This document shows, in pieces, positions 34,091 to 47,642 of a stretch of DNA of 64,000 nt. Positions within the stretch are counted from its first letter, which is position 1. Each line of letters opens with the position of its first letter. Origin of the DNA: Phalacrocorax aristotelis (lineage: Eukaryota > Chordata > Aves > Suliformes > Phalacrocoracidae). The notes under the pieces are model-generated. The model did not search any database. It was not told the origin of the DNA and saw nothing but the letters and a program-made list of their open reading frames with translations. A program made the translations under genes and the position numbers. Location: contig NC_134277.1 in assembly GCF_949628215.1 (NCBI RefSeq), forward strand, positions 127,705,463-127,769,462, written 5' to 3'.

Positions 34091-37000
34091 TCAGTTTATT
34101 TCAATGAAATGAAAAGGTTTCTAAATTCACATTTAATTAGATAAGTTTAGATTTATTTGGATTGTATAGCCCGGGTGATATGAAGGTGGGGAGAAGTAGA
34201 AAATCTACTTTATTTCCAATGATCTGATGTCCATTTCCATGGAAACAGAAATGGAAGCAGGAACCAAACATAAGCAGTCACAGCCCTGGTTAATTGCCCA
34301 TGGCTGCTTTCTGTTTCCACTTCTATAGTGCTGAACTCTATGTTTTCTACTGACCCCATTACTATAAAACAGTGTGTGTGATAGGGGACTGGTGAGGGGA
34401 GACTGGGCACCGGAATGCGGAGAAGGGAAAGATCCGAGAGGCAGTGTGCAAGCTCTCCAGGCTGACCAGTGAAGAAATCTCCTTGAAGATTTGTTTTACT
34501 TAACTGGAAAAAAAAGAGGAGCAACATCAGCAAAACTAATTTTAATTAAGTTATTGCTATGAGCCTTGTGATAAGACAACTCTTAATGATGATCAGTGGA
34601 AATCTGGAATTGTTCCATGGAAGTCAATGGCAATCTAACAGGTATTAAGAACAGACTCAGACTCTGGCATTTAATGAAAAACAACAAAAAAATATTAACA
34701 GAAAGTGTGTTTCTGTGGTCACTGGGGCAGTGACAAAAGTAGTATAAGGAGTCAGATTTTCTTGATTTGGCAAGCTCTGATAGGTCTACCATGCCACAGA
34801 AATCTAAAGGTAGGCCACTGTATTCAATGATAAAATAAAAATAGAGTATGGGAAACAAACCACAAGCAAATATGTTTCCAGGCTGTGAAACTCTTGTATT
34901 TGTTCATTAAAGTAATTGCGCACTTCTGCACTCTCAAATTTGGCCTAAAACCAGGAGCAGAAAATAACATTAAAAACAATACTCCCTGTTCTTGTTGTTT
35001 CCAAAACCAGACCCCCCAACAGGAAGCAATGCTCCCCAGAGGTTCAGCTTCATGGAAACCAAACCAGATCTTAGGCCTTTTGAGGTTTACCCATCTCTTG
35101 TAATCATGCTGGCGTCTGTCCTGTAACAGATTTCTTGCTGATATAGAACAGCTCGTTCTAACCTAACTAAGTTATAAATTAACAAAGACTGCTGTTTGGA
35201 AGAGTTTGAAAAGGCTTGTATGAAAAAGGAGGTTTGTGGGGTTTTTGTCTCAAATGTTTTGTGGACAAAAACCTGAAAATAATCCATCATTGCCCTTCAA
35301 TATGGAAAATAAAGAAGGAGAAAACTGGAGTGAAGAAAAAAGGTCTGTGTTATAAAGAAGATGCCCTTAAGCTTTGGGACCAGGTAGGCTCAAAGCATAG
35401 CGCCTTCTTCCTCCTGGTCCCACGTCCCACCGCTATTTAGTGACAGTCTTCAAACACTCAGTGCCAGCCATGTGTCTCCCTTTCTGCAATGCCCTTCCGG
35501 GTAGATGCTACTTTCTTTTGCGTGTTAAACTTTGATCCACTAACTAGAGGGAGGTGACGATGGAGTTGTCCATCAGAATATCCCAACAGCAAGCATCAAA
35601 AGAACAATGGCCAAAGAAGTACAAACCTTTACAAACACCATTTCATCAGGATATACTGTAGTATTGAAACACACTTGCATTTTCTTCCTCAAATAAATCC
35701 TTCCCTCCATTTTAATAGTGCCTGGGATATCACGGAAAGCAAGTGTGGATTTTAAGCTGGGCAATTTCTTCATAGCTTTTGTAAAAGCTTTCCTGATTGT
35801 CTAATTTTATATTGCTTGCTAGATAGAGCAAGAATTGTTTCAGGTGTGCAGAGTCAAAAGATCAGGTGTAAGTGGTGAGGGGCGTCTGACTGCAGCTGGA
35901 GTGTGGACTGGCCAGATGGCTGTCGTGGAAGGAGGTGGAAACCCAGGGAATTCTAATGATGAGAAGCTCTGAAGGAGTCCTGGGACACAGAAGAGCTAAG
36001 GTTTCTGAGAGATTTAGCTATCAGCCTCCATGCAGCTAGTGCAGGACATTCTCACACATACAATTGCATATTATGGCATGGCATAGCCTTACAATCTGTG
36101 GCACATGCACGAAATTAAAGTTGGAGCAAAATTGTCAGCTCAAAAACAGTGCCCATATTTTGAAATCACACTTAGTAAAGTCTGACTGAGGAAGAGTAAA
36201 GAGCAGTGGTTTTACTGATTTCCAGAATTTCTAAAACGTCCAGCTTAAATCCTACGTTAGCTTTTACTGAAAGTTTATACTTATAGAAAATAAGACCATA
36301 GAGAAAAGTGTAGTGTGCCAGAAACTTCATTCTCCATTTGCTCACACCTTGTGTTACCATACTGACTTGGTGGTGGTTTCTCATCCTTTTTCACAAATGT
36401 AAAGACTGTTCACGGCATAAGATAAAGGAAAGTCAGGCTCAGTGTGTAAATAACGTAATTCTGTGCTATACTTTGCAGCAGAGAAATATCAGTTGCATAC
36501 GGCTTTCTGTAGATTTTGATGATCCTAGGTAAAGTGCAGCTCTAACAAGTTATGACCGTCACATTCCCATCTAGGCTAACTGAGGTGGCGGTAGGGGTTG
36601 TGCTCTGTGCAGCACATGCCTCCTGCACCTGACACTTCATCAGATACATCCAACCCTTTTTTGCCTATGGCTTTGCTCAACAGACACATTCGCAGGTCAC
36701 CAGTCCAAAGTAAAGGCACATGATACGTTCACTGTGGTCAGATATCTGTTGCACTTCAAATGTCAAACACTATGGTTGTAGCTTTGGGGTTGATTATGCC
36801 TAGAACAGATTGGGATTCACTGACAATGCATGGTCCTTCCTCACATGCTCAATGGCCATTTTGTATGATTGCTGCAGGTAACAGTTGATAAATATACAAA
36901 TTCCTTATTTTTTCCTACTTCAGTTGAAATCCTGGAAGAAAGAAAAAAAAAAAAAACCAAACAAAAACCACCACACCATAATGGAGGGCTACCAAATATT

Positions 37001-40000
37001 GGACTTTTCCATGGGAAACTGTATGTAGCATCTGGCACCTAATCTGGAAAGCCCATCAAGGTATGCAATCTGTCTGAGTTTGTGGGAAGAATGGCACAAA
37101 AAAAAAAAAAAAAGTGCTGAGGTTGTAAAGACTAAACCCTGGAATTCCTGTGAGTGGGAAGGTACGACCTAGAGAGTTACTTGACTTCATACATACTCAA
37201 CAAATATTAGAGTCCTAAAATACCTTGTCTCTTAGTGGCCAAGCACTTAAGATGTTATTGAACTTTAGACTGTAATACTCACACATATAATAAGAGGCCA
37301 TATTGAATGAGTCTATTTTTTCATTTTTTCACAGTAGCTGCTTCTGCTTTGTTCTGTATTATTAAAGGACAGGAAGACTTTCAGAGCAGTAGAGCTCCCA
37401 AAACAGGAGAGTGACTTGATTTCAAAGTGAAGAGCAGGTAACTGCCAGTACAGGAGCCTGCAGGTTAATTGGGTATCCTGACCCAGACAAAACTCAGAAG
37501 AGAGAGCAGTTCAGTTCTTTCATTTTGTACATGAAAAATTGCTGTTTGTGTTACATGGAGTTCAGTTTAATCAGCCCTGTGAGCTACTGTTGTATCATGA
37601 AGTGGTCACCACTTCCCAGGAAGGAGGAGGAGTACTATGAAGGAGACCCATGAGAATTAAAAGATGGTAACTTCAAAAAAAGAGTTAAGTTTATGATTTC
37701 CAAAGGCACCAGATTAGCAGCACAGGAAATGGCCTCCTTTATTTAATCATACCTAAGTGCTTTGAGATTCTTATTCCTTTTATCTTGATGACTAGCACAT
37801 CTCCACAATGGGCATAGCATCTGCTGGGGCATCTATGTAGGAGAGAGAGGGGTCAAGCCTTAGGTAAACCCAGCCAGGCCTGTCAGCAGCAGGAAGAAGA
37901 TAAGTGCAGTGCTGCTCCTCCACCACTGTTTCCCCTATCTACACATCTTGAGGTCAGCCTAGGAGAAAAAAATGCAAAGGAAGGTGCTTTAAGTGGTGTG
38001 CTGTAGCAGATTTGCAGGTGAAGAGCTAACATAAAATGAGACGTAGTGCTACCTAAACACTTTGAGATGAATGTTGATGGTCTTCCTTTGGACTAGGCAG
38101 TTTCAGAGGACTGTGAAAAAATAGATACATGGGATGCCATAAGTATGGCCCATGCTGTACTATCCACCCGCTATCTCCATAGCCATCTGTGGACAGTCTG
38201 CTAAGACCAAGTACCTACCTGACATCTGAATCTCAGAATCTTTTGGAGGGGACACTCCAGCCATGCCAAGAGATGTGCCTACAGACTTGTAGTCTAAAGA
38301 TATAGTGGGGATTCAAGCTGGCACTCAAAATCACTTGATAGGATCGCCAAGATCTGTGGTCAGAGCCCTTAGCTTCTGGCATACTTCTGGTAGAGTTAGA
38401 TGGTGCTGGCACACTCCAAGCAAGGTTGTTAGTGTTTGATCCTGTATCAGATACCACTGTTAATTCATAGAGAACAGCTCAAAAGTGGTGCCAGACTGAT
38501 GGTCAGAGTGGTGTCACCACAGTGACACCTAGATTAACAGAAGCTTAGATGGGTGTAAGAGAGCTATGAATTACCTGCACTCCAGTCCTTTGGAGCTGAG
38601 TTCAGGGACAGTGCATATTTCTTGGTTCCACTGGTGTGAAGATGTTTTCCATTAATGCAGTGGGGTTTTTTTTTGTCTGTTTTTTTTTCCCACAACTGGG
38701 TGAGCATAAGGAAGGAGGGAATAATCTTGGGGGGATAAAAGAGAGCTGGAGTCGATATAGGAATACATTTTTAGGTAAGGTAAAAATGTGGTGTCAACTC
38801 TTTATCTTCCAGGAGTGGTTAATGGGTCTCACCTACACATTTTCTTCAAAAGATCTTGCTGACAGATTTACTTCTGGCAGAAGCTGCTCTGCATTTGGAA
38901 ATGCACCTATTTGTTCCTTTCTCCCTTTCCACCTTGCCTTGTCAGTCTCCTTGTGAACTGCCTCCAGCCCCTGTTCCTGGAGCAGGTCAGAACTTGTTGC
39001 TCTCACCTCTCCTCTCACCTCTTCTGCCCCTGGAAGCTTGAGGAGCAGTTGTAAGCATGCTCTTGCTTTTCAGGTCTGTATGAGAGTGGATCTCACTCAA
39101 GGTGCCTATACCCAAGTGTGGATTTTTCAAAAAAGCAGCAGCTTTGGGCTGTCTGCTTCGCTGTGTAGCTGGTCAAGGACAAAAAAAAAAAGGTAGGTGT
39201 GTTTGTGGCTCTTGCTTAATTTCCTCACCCTCAATGGCTATTAATGGCATGAAACAAAAAACTAGATACTCTCTGATCTGCTCTTTGTACAGAGCTTCAG
39301 ATTTCTCAATTCTTGAACAAGAGGCAAGAAAAAACCAGAAGAGCAGAGTAGACTGGAGGCAGTCCATTGGATAAAACAGGATCAAACAATTGTATGCACA
39401 AGATCCTGCCAATTGGCCCCCTCATAAACAAGAATGTCTTTATAAAATGCTCAGCAGTGGCAGTTACTCATGTAAGAATGCATGGCATTTGGATCATATA
39501 GATATGCACATCTCTATGCATCCCATTAGTTGTTGCTAATTCTTTCTCAGCCTATGGGGCTAATGACTAACTCCAGATCAGTAAAATCTTAGTTCCCTGT
39601 TGGCAGATTTCCTTTATTACAAGTGCTTCTATTCCTGTGGGTGATCAAAATGATTCCAACACCCCATAATTAGATCTCATGTCAGCCTAATATATGTGAA
39701 TTTGCCCTATCGATTTAGTCTGCAACGTCATTAGCTCTGAGTCAAGTCAGTCTGTTCTCAGATAACACATTGGATAGACAGGAAACACTTAGGGCCAAAT
39801 CTTGTTGCAGAACTGGCTTGGTGGCTTGAAAATAAAAACACATGGGAAAGCTCCTCCTTGATAAGGACCTTAATCACAGCTGCATCACTAACATTTTACC
39901 ACTAATTTTTTCTACCACCTTTGTAGGCAGAGAACTTTGTCCCAGGAACTATGTCATGAAATTACATACAAATTTCTTGGAGATGGGAGACACAGAAGTG

Positions 40001-40607
40001 GCCTGAACAGCATTCTGATCTCAAGCCTCAGCAAGATGACTCTTCACAGAGTCATGACAGACATGTTAAGAAAGACCATCTCCATGAAGGCTTCACACTC
40101 AGACCTGGATGACATCCACCTAGGGAATCCAAATGGTCGTTCATTTCCAGGATCCTGAAAAAAAAAAAAAGCAGCATCTTCCTGAGGAGGCAGTCCATAA
40201 GTAGTAAATATAGACTTTGTATATGGAGGCAACAGTGGGAAGACTCCAGAATAGGTTTGCTTGCCTCCAAGAATAGGAGCTTCTTCAAGGAGGCTCAGGT
40301 CCAGCATTGTTATTGGATTATTTTTCTCCTGCTGAGCCTTGTATTGTGCCTTTCCAGTAGCTCCCCTGATTTCTAGGGTAATCTGAAAGATCAAAAAGAG
40401 ACAAAGACAAGATCATTCTCCAGCTCTGTACTGGCCAAGACAGTTTTGGCTGACAGATTTAGTACAGATGGTCATCAGCCTCTGATCCAGCTCCTGGACT
40501 GCCTGGACCTGATCTCACAGCCCTGCAGCCAGATACTCTGTCCAGACCCAGAGTCACTGCACCTGACGACACTGCTGTTGCTTGGCTGAGTAGCACTGAG
40601 AGACACA
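34091..40607. other. AT-rich unique DNA with homopolymer runs, no gene supported
   Basis: A runs are at 36,943-36,956 (14), 37,098-37,113 (16), 39,180-39,191 and 40,158-40,170. None is preceded by a recognised retroposon, so they are not called tails. A short palindrome-centre-like fragment, CCATGGAAGTCAATGG, is at 34,616. Frames are under 120 codons with no motifs. Region 38,230-38,460 has a slightly repeat-like texture that I could not assign. Confidence 0.42.
34612..34635. mobile_element. Possible MITE-like centre fragment
   Basis: TTCCATGGAAGTCAATGGCA matches the ATTGAAGTCAATGG-type centre of the palindromic element suspected at 47,643. It is very short, and the identity rests on this one block. 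Confidence 0.22.
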
Positions 40608-40629
40608 GATCCCTACATCTGTAGGGATC
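40608..40629. repeat. 22-base near-perfect palindrome
   Basis: Ten-base perfect arms, GATCCCTACA and TGTAGGGATC, with a two-base centre (TC). The arm sequence is not a simple repeat, and the flanks do not continue the symmetry. Confidence 0.75.
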
Positions 40630-43600
40630 CTGACACAGTGTAGAAAAACACAGGAGGAAATATATTTGTCCAAGTGGAGAAAGTTTTCTTTACAGACAGT
40701 CCAAAATTGACTGATTTGACCTTGCTACCAAAGACATTCCTCTGTATTTAAAACAAGCTGCCTTTGTTCGTCTTGGTTTGAACAGATTTGCATATGCCAC
40801 CTGCTTATTTAATTATTCTTGTTTTTTTCTGAGAGCTCTTGCCCAGCAGCCAGAGACAAAACTTTGGCTTTGTATCTGGAATTAATGTTCCCAAGACTCC
40901 TAAAATATCTCTTGGAGTACTTCTTATATCATTTGTATATTACCTCATTTTGAAGTCCATGTTTCTAGCAGCTATCATCTAAACCATAAGGCTGATCTCA
41001 ACTCTCCCTTCTAAACTTTTTCTCTAAACTCTATCATGTAAACTATTCCTAAAGCCAGGTTTGACACCAGAAGAAAAGACCTCTGTAAAAAAATGACAGC
41101 ATCACACTGGTGTCAGCTGCCTGGTGACATTTGTTCTTCGAAGACTAACTCAACTTCCTTTGTCTACCTTAGATATGAACCTAAATCTGAGGTTTGGCCA
41201 GAAAACTACTGATTACATAACTTTTCATTACTTCAGTCCATGTTCTTTGACTGAAGCTGAAGCAGAATCTAGTTCTTTTGGTGTTCTGTCCAACATTTTT
41301 ATGACTCCTCTGTCATTCTGATATTTTGGTAAAGGTGGTGCACCTTTAGGAGGTTCCCCAGAGTGTGTCTGATTTCTACAGTTTGTTTGCTAGGAACACT
41401 CTGACAAATCTGGAGTTTTCAGCTTAGCCATCAACTAGAATGACTGCCTTTTCCTAGGACTTAAAGAAGACCTGCAACACCTTCTGAGAATGTTATTTCT
41501 TTATTTTTACTCAGCTATATTTAAAGAGATCTAGGCCTTATGCTGGAATAGAAACTACACTAAGTTGTAAAACGCTTAGGGACTGTGAATCAGCTCAGCC
41601 TCTGCTTGCACTTTTGCTGTTTTCATTTCTGTGGAGCCACACCAGACTCAACCCACGTTTTGGCCCTGGCTAAGTATTCAGAGTGATACTCAGGTTCTTA
41701 TACGGGTGTTTCACAGGAAAAGACCGCTTCAATTCCTTTACTTTGGTTTATGTTTGCAGCTTTCTTGCTCTTTAATCTGCAAAATTTGGCTTAGTGTATT
41801 GAGAATGATGTCACCAAACGGGAGCCCAAGCTCCAGCTGATCCTTTTGTAAAAATTGTTTCTGCTTTGGTTTAACTTATGGCAGTAGCTGAATAGGTAGC
41901 TTGGTTTACCAGCTATGCTCTGTCAGCTATTGATAAAGGTGAATTTCATGAAGAGTATGTTTTTCCTTCTGGCAACAGGACTTTGCTCAGTATAAATAAA
42001 ATCCTTTTGTTCACCAACAGGATTTCCACTGAATCATTTTCCTGTTGAATGATAAATATTGGAATGGGTGAAATTTGGAAATGGAATTAGTGATTCCTTT
42101 CATTTATTGCAAATGAACCATTACTCAGCCAGTGTAATTTATCAACCCTCCTGAACAGTAGGAGCAGTCACTTAAAATTGACCTCACTGCAGCGTTTAAA
42201 ACAGTACATGATACCACCTATACTGCCGCAGTGAAATCTTCCCCAGACACCATTTACTGAAGTGGGAACTGCACCACATCCACTGAGATGAGCTGGGCTG
42301 TCAACTGAACTCCAGTTCTTGAATAAAGATGGCAGAATCTCACAAAAAGGGACATGAGGAGGCCTGGGCAATTTTATTGAACGTTATGACATGTAAGTGC
42401 CAGAATACCAAAGAGCTTGTTACAGCATAGAAAATCCCCTCTGCTAGTGACAACATTTGCACTCCAACGCTATTCCGTTGCAGGGCCTATAAAGCAGATT
42501 GCTAACAAAAAGTTTATTCAGAGGGTTTCTTTCAATAAACCCAAAGGTAACAAGTATCCACTGAGCAGATGTCATGAGACTGAGCTGCACTCTGGAAAAC
42601 TGCCGAGATATTTTAAAATAACGCTTTCTTATTAACCTAAGTACAATACTAAAAGTCTTTTAAAATAAAACTTTCCAGATGCCACCTGCATCTGAGATGC
42701 TAATAGGATGAATGCCAGTAAGCCCACTAATACTGGAAATGCTCTTAAGGAACAGCTACAACTGATTGTACTGGCACAAACAAATAAAAAACTGATTTAT
42801 GTATTCCTGCAGCTGATCTCCAGCCAAAGCAGAGGCAGGAGTCAGGACCAATTCACAGCTGACTAATGTTGCCTCATTCTTTGCAGATTTCTGGCATTTA
42901 AGTGTAATTAAGATTTATTGTTTGCTAACTCGCAGGTCAGAACAAGCACTGCAATATGGATAACTTTTTGTCGTCTAGTAAAATGCCTGTTAGGAGGAAT
43001 CATCAAACCTTCCAAGCAGAACATGACAGAAATAAATAACAGAGTTACTGTCATTTCTTCTGACTGTTGTGATCCCAGCAGTATCAGGAAGGGCTGAGTA
43101 TAATAGCACTGGGCAGTAGGTTGGGGAAACCAACTTCACATGGTGGTATAAAGTACAGATAGCTGAGTTCATGGCAACATAGAGTATGGTAGGCACACTG
43201 TAGAAGCTGGTTGGTTTTGCTCCAAGCCAGGCTTACCTATCGCCATCGGTACTAAGCCTTTGATTTTCTGGGACCCAATGCCTTATAGAGGCAACACAGG
43301 GCTCCCTTCACCCATGCTAGTATGACTTGGTAAATAGGGGAAGCGATCCACCACAGCTTGCCATCCTAGAAAGGAGGTGAGAAAGGGATCAGTTGCTACT
43401 ACAGCTTGGCTGCAGAGATGGTAGGGTCATGCAGAAGGACATGAGTTAGACCACCACTGATCTGTGGCTTGTGTCACCAGCGGGTTTAGTTCATTCAGTG
43501 CCACTAAGCTGACAAAACTATACACTAGCTGACAACTGGGACCTAAACATGGTTGGGGCCAGAACCAGCATCAGGGATGGTGAATATCTTCTTCAGGATT

Positions 43601-43774
43601 TGCATGGGACTTTGATTAGCACAGATAGCATGAAGTTGAAGCTCAAAGTCCGGCTGATGAGGAATAGCCATCCTCGTCAAATATGCAAAATCACATTCTC
43701 ATTCTTATAACAATATTTTTTGTTTCTGTGCTCCTTACAGCTAAGAATTTCCAAGCACTTTTTTAGCAGTAACG
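40630..43774. other. AT-rich unique DNA, no gene or repeat recognised
   Basis: Open frames do not exceed about 75 codons. No CpG cluster, exon-like stretch or known transposon was seen. Confidence 0.45.
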
Positions 43775-43940
43775 GCCAGGGAGGTTGTGGAGTCTCCTTC
43801 CCTGGAGGCATTCAAAACCTGCCTGGACGTGTTCCTGTGCCCCCTGCTCTCAGTGTACCTGCTCAAGCAGGGGGGTTGGACAAGATGATCTCCAGAGGTG
43901 CCTTCCAACCCCTGCCATTCTGTGATTCTGTGGTTCTGTG
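43775..43940 (+). mobile_element. CR1 LINE, 5'-truncated 3' end
   Basis: A 166-base copy of the CR1 3' end. It begins with GGGAGGTTGTGGAGTCTCC (43,779), encoding the last part of ORF2 (the REVVESPS-like block). It continues through a GCTCAAGCAGGGGGGTTGGA block (43,861) and GATCTCCAGAGGTGCCTTCC (43,886). It ends in three octamer copies of ATTCTGTG type (43,917-43,940). CR1 spreads by target-primed reverse transcription and is usually 5'-truncated, as here. The octamer tail and close fit to the avian consensus make this the best marker that the DNA is from a bird. No target-site duplication is evident, as is usual for CR1. It cannot encode protein. Confidence 0.93.
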
Positions 43941-45049
43941 AAACTTCCTGACGCACCTGAGAGTTTCCTGTGTGTTACTGTCACTGCTTGACAGAGAGGT
44001 AAATAGAGGCACAGGAGATACTGGATTAGATTCCTTTTTCTTCTGTGCATTTTAAGCAGTTATTATCTGTACAAAGAGGAGATAAACATTATCAATTTGG
44101 TTTTCCAGACTGCCTAATACCTGGGCTTGGAGATGTAATGAAGGAGGTTTTGTGCAAGGAGTGAAGCTGATTTGTCTCAGATATCACAGGAACACTGGAG
44201 GAAAGCTGCAGGCAAAGCCTAGCTTTCCTTTGCTCCTGCTGGCAAGCCTGATCACTAGGGCTAGGACTGCCTTGAATCTTTTGTAGTCATTTACACCTCT
44301 GCCAAGAAACCTCTACCAAATCAGGGTTTCTACACCTCAGTTCTCTTAATCCTACCTATTCTTTCTTTCACCTCAAATATTTTCATACACTGAGTCCAAC
44401 ATGCCAAGGAGGGACACAGGACAGGGATGAGGAAAGCTGTACAGACCCACTTCATTTACCCAGCAGTGCCAGCACTGTAAACAAAACTGGCTGTCATACA
44501 TCCTGGCACCAAGGGATGGAGCAGGAACATATCTGAATGTAATCACTTTCAGTAACTTCAGCAAATAACGAAGGGCTGACTAATACCAGGAGCCTCTCCT
44601 ACCATTCATTTATTGCGTGTGAGCTAGTTCTGAGACGCATTCGGCAGACGAGAATGCACATCAAATGTTCTGAACTGTGGAAGAACATTTTTCCTAATAT
44701 TTTTTCAAAGATTTTTTTTCTCAACTTTGTAATGTGACTCTGAAGATGGTTATGCCATATTTTTAAAGCAGACACTCTGTGTGTGTTTTTTAAGACCTTC
44801 TTCGAAGGGGGACGGAGGGTTGCATATTTTTTAATTCCAAAACCCAGATGTTCTTTAACAGCGAAAAATAGAATAACATACATTAATAGCTTGGAAAACA
44901 ATGGCAATATTTAATTAACCTTTAGAAATGGCTAATCTGTGAATCTGCACGTGTCAGCTCATCTTTAGAACAGAGTGACTGTGTGTGCCTTTGCCAAAAT
45001 CAACATGCTTGTTCGGTGGATTTCTTCCACTGGGGATTCACATGAAGAA

Positions 45050-45093
45050 CAAAAAAAAGGAAAAAAAAAGAAAGAAAAAATAATTTTTTTTTT
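45050..45093. repeat. A-rich run followed by T-rich run
   Basis: A8, A9 and further A/G blocks (45,050-45,080) are followed by TAA and an eleven-T run (45,083-45,093). The two halves could pair. No retroposon body is recognised upstream. Confidence 0.75.
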
Positions 45094-45124
45094 CAGTTGT
45101 TTGACTTGAAACATTCATGTGATC

Positions 45125-45235
45125 CAGATGACCTCGTCAGGGTTGATGTAGCCTGGTGTGCTGCAGATCCAAGATCTGCATGTTCAAGGCTTGGCTCTTA
45201 GCCCTTAGTCATTGGACCAGACAGTCTGCAGGTCT
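45125..45235 (+). mobile_element. Possible tRNA-derived SINE remnant
   Basis: TGTTCAAGGCTTGGCTCTTAG at about 45,180 resembles the B-box and following 'GGTTCAAGGCCTGGCTCT' segment of old tRNA-derived SINEs. The sequence before it (AGCCTGGTGTGCTGCAGATC) could be the degraded A-box side. It includes a hairpin with arms TGCAGATC and GATCTGCA at 45,162-45,180. The A box is not convincing, so the call is tentative and a chance match is possible. Confidence 0.25.
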
Positions 45236-47642
45236 TGTGGGACCATTAAAAGCTTCAGTTTAGCAAGGGGGCCATTACCTCTTCATCACTGACTTTCTCT
45301 CTCTATATCCCTTTAGCTTGGCTGCCATCAGCGCTTATCTTCAGCAGACCCTCTACCTGCCAACTCCTCTCCTTTTTGAATCCTTTAAGTCGAAATACAG
45401 ACTGTGGAAAGGAAAAAGGTCTGTGAATGTTTGTTTCCTTTTGAAGCCCCCCATTTCCCATCTGATAGGAGTCCCCCCGCTAAAATGGGATGGGCTATAT
45501 TCCTCCTCCAGCTGGCTCCCAGGGCTGCAAGGTGCAGGCACATCGCGGAGTTTCTCAGCATGCAGGAGAGGTATCTGAAGCATAAGGCTCGTGGTGCATA
45601 CGGGAGGAGTGGCAAGTACACCAGAAGGTGAAGAGATGGCTGGAAGCAACACTAATGCCCCTCCATCTGGAAAGATGAGTGCTGTTTAGTACGTCTGGAA
45701 AGCATTATTTCTGCAAATAGCTCAACCTCTTTCAGCTTAGAGGCAGGGATCCCAGCCTGCTGCCAAGCTTAGATCTCCCTGATGGCAATGTGGTAGGGGA
45801 GATGGTGAACAAGTGTACTAATGGCATAAAGCAGGGAAAAACAGCATCCAATACATCAGCTTAAGGTACATCAGGCATCTGCCCTTCTCCCAGAAGGCTG
45901 CCTGCGACTTCAAATTGCATTAAGACACACTTGTGTTTTATATCACGGGATCAACCCATATGATAAAAGTTTAATTGGGAGGGTGTGAAGGGGAATTTAG
46001 AAGACGCTCAACTGATTGTTCCCAGTGATTTAGCTTCACAAGGGAGATACGGGAAAGGATCAGCTCTAATCTACTAGTGTCCCTGAATTTTTGTTTGAAT
46101 TATAGCCCTGCAAAGATCCAGCTTTACGCAAAGTTCATGTGAAAACACTGAGAAGTGCTAGTTCATGTTGTTTCAGAACAAATGCCTGACTCAAGCTTGT
46201 TCAAAATGTTGATTCAAGTTCAGAGACCAGAGGGGATCGCTCAGCACACCTTATCAGGCCTTTAGCTTTGTAGCAAAATCAAAATCAGTATGTAAGGCTT
46301 TTCTCTAAATATTTTTTGCATGGATAGAGATGTAGGTGCAAATTCCAATAAAATACTTGTTTATCTTTCAGATGTGTTAAGTGAACAGTCTAAAAATCTA
46401 TCAGAAATGCACTCCTCATGTGAATTGCAAGCAGGACAATTTCCAAACTCCTTCTCATCAGTGTACAGCCTGTTTTCTAATGATATATATTCATGATCAA
46501 TGTGGGATGCTGTGCGTGGTAATGAACAAGTTGTAATGCAGCTGATGTGTGAGGGTCTTGTGTGTATTCTCATGGGTCACTGTTGACCAGCCATCTGATA
46601 TGTGCCAAGTTTGGATGAGACACGTGGTGTGCAAAGCTTATGAAGGATTTCTGGAAAACATTGTTTTGGTTTATTTACAGCAGACTTGCACCTTGCAAAA
46701 TGGGTTTTTCCCCCATGAAATTCAATAGATGCTCTCATTTGAAGACATAGGTTCAAAATGTATTTTAAAACTCTCTTTGATTTGACTCCAGATCCTGAGA
46801 TATATTTTTGGGAAAGCATTCTATTTTCAGACTTGAAAATAAAGGCACATACCCCACTTTCTAAGCAGTTCCAGGAGAATTTTTTTACTGCTGTGATGGG
46901 TGTGTACATCTTTTCACAGATTTGTGGAAGTTTGCCTCAAAAATTTATTTATGGTGTTTCTTTCCACATCTGTCTTCTGTACTGAATGTCAGCCTGTTCT
47001 AAAATATTTGTTGAATTTTGTGTGACTTGAAGGACTCCCCACAGCTCAGATGCTTAAGTGTACAGAAGACTTCACAGGTCAGGCCTGACATTTGTTTCCT
47101 TTTTACAGGCTCCAAAATGAATTTAGTAATTGGCTGTGGTGATTTAAGAGAACTGTATGTGCAAACACGTGCATTCACTGGTAGTATATCGTATTTTTTA
47201 ATGGATGAAATAAAAATGCAAGGAATGAGTTAATAACAATATCAACAACAAAATCTTTATCAGCCCATTTTCGTTGCCTTAAAAAAAGGACTTTACTTTT
47301 TCTTTTGACATTCCCTAGGTGTTTTCCATAGTTTTCACCAACATTGTTTCAAAACTATTTGCTCGTCATTTTTTTTTTTCTTAGCAAAGGAGTAAAAATC
47401 TCCATAAGGATCTGGGCTTTTTCGGGGAGAGGGGGTTGGTTTGTTTGGGTTTTGTCATCTTTTTTTTTTTTAATGTACAAAGTAAAAAGTCCATGAGCAT
47501 TCTGGTGAAATATGATAGAAAATTTCCAATAGTAAAGAAAAATTACGCATTTTGTGAAGAACTGTTTTTGGATAAAAAGGGTTCTTTTCAAGTGAAAAGG
47601 CATGTCGTGCAAAAAATTCAATTAGTTCTAGTTTCAAGATCC

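Larger units (their letters stand above)
43941..47642. other. Unique DNA without supported gene
   Basis: A 110-codon minus frame (46,577-46,909) and an 86-codon plus frame (45,318-45,578) have no recognised domain. The latter starts close to a possible splice acceptor (CCCTTTAG at 45,309) and crosses an AAAAAG-GTCTGT junction near 45,418, but I do not recognise the peptide. Region 46,420-46,560 is motif-dense and AT-rich and could be regulatory. Confidence 0.4.

Noticed and set aside
36943..37113. A14 and A16 runs as retroposon poly(A) tails
   Set aside because: No retroposed gene body or flanking duplication is recognisable upstream on either strand.
38230..38460. Repeat-like texture, possible old ERV or LINE piece
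   Set aside because: No block could be matched to any family.
45309..45418. Exon-like stretch between CCCTTTAG and AAAAAGGTCTGT
   Set aside because: The encoded peptide is unknown to me, the donor is poor and nothing else supports an exon.
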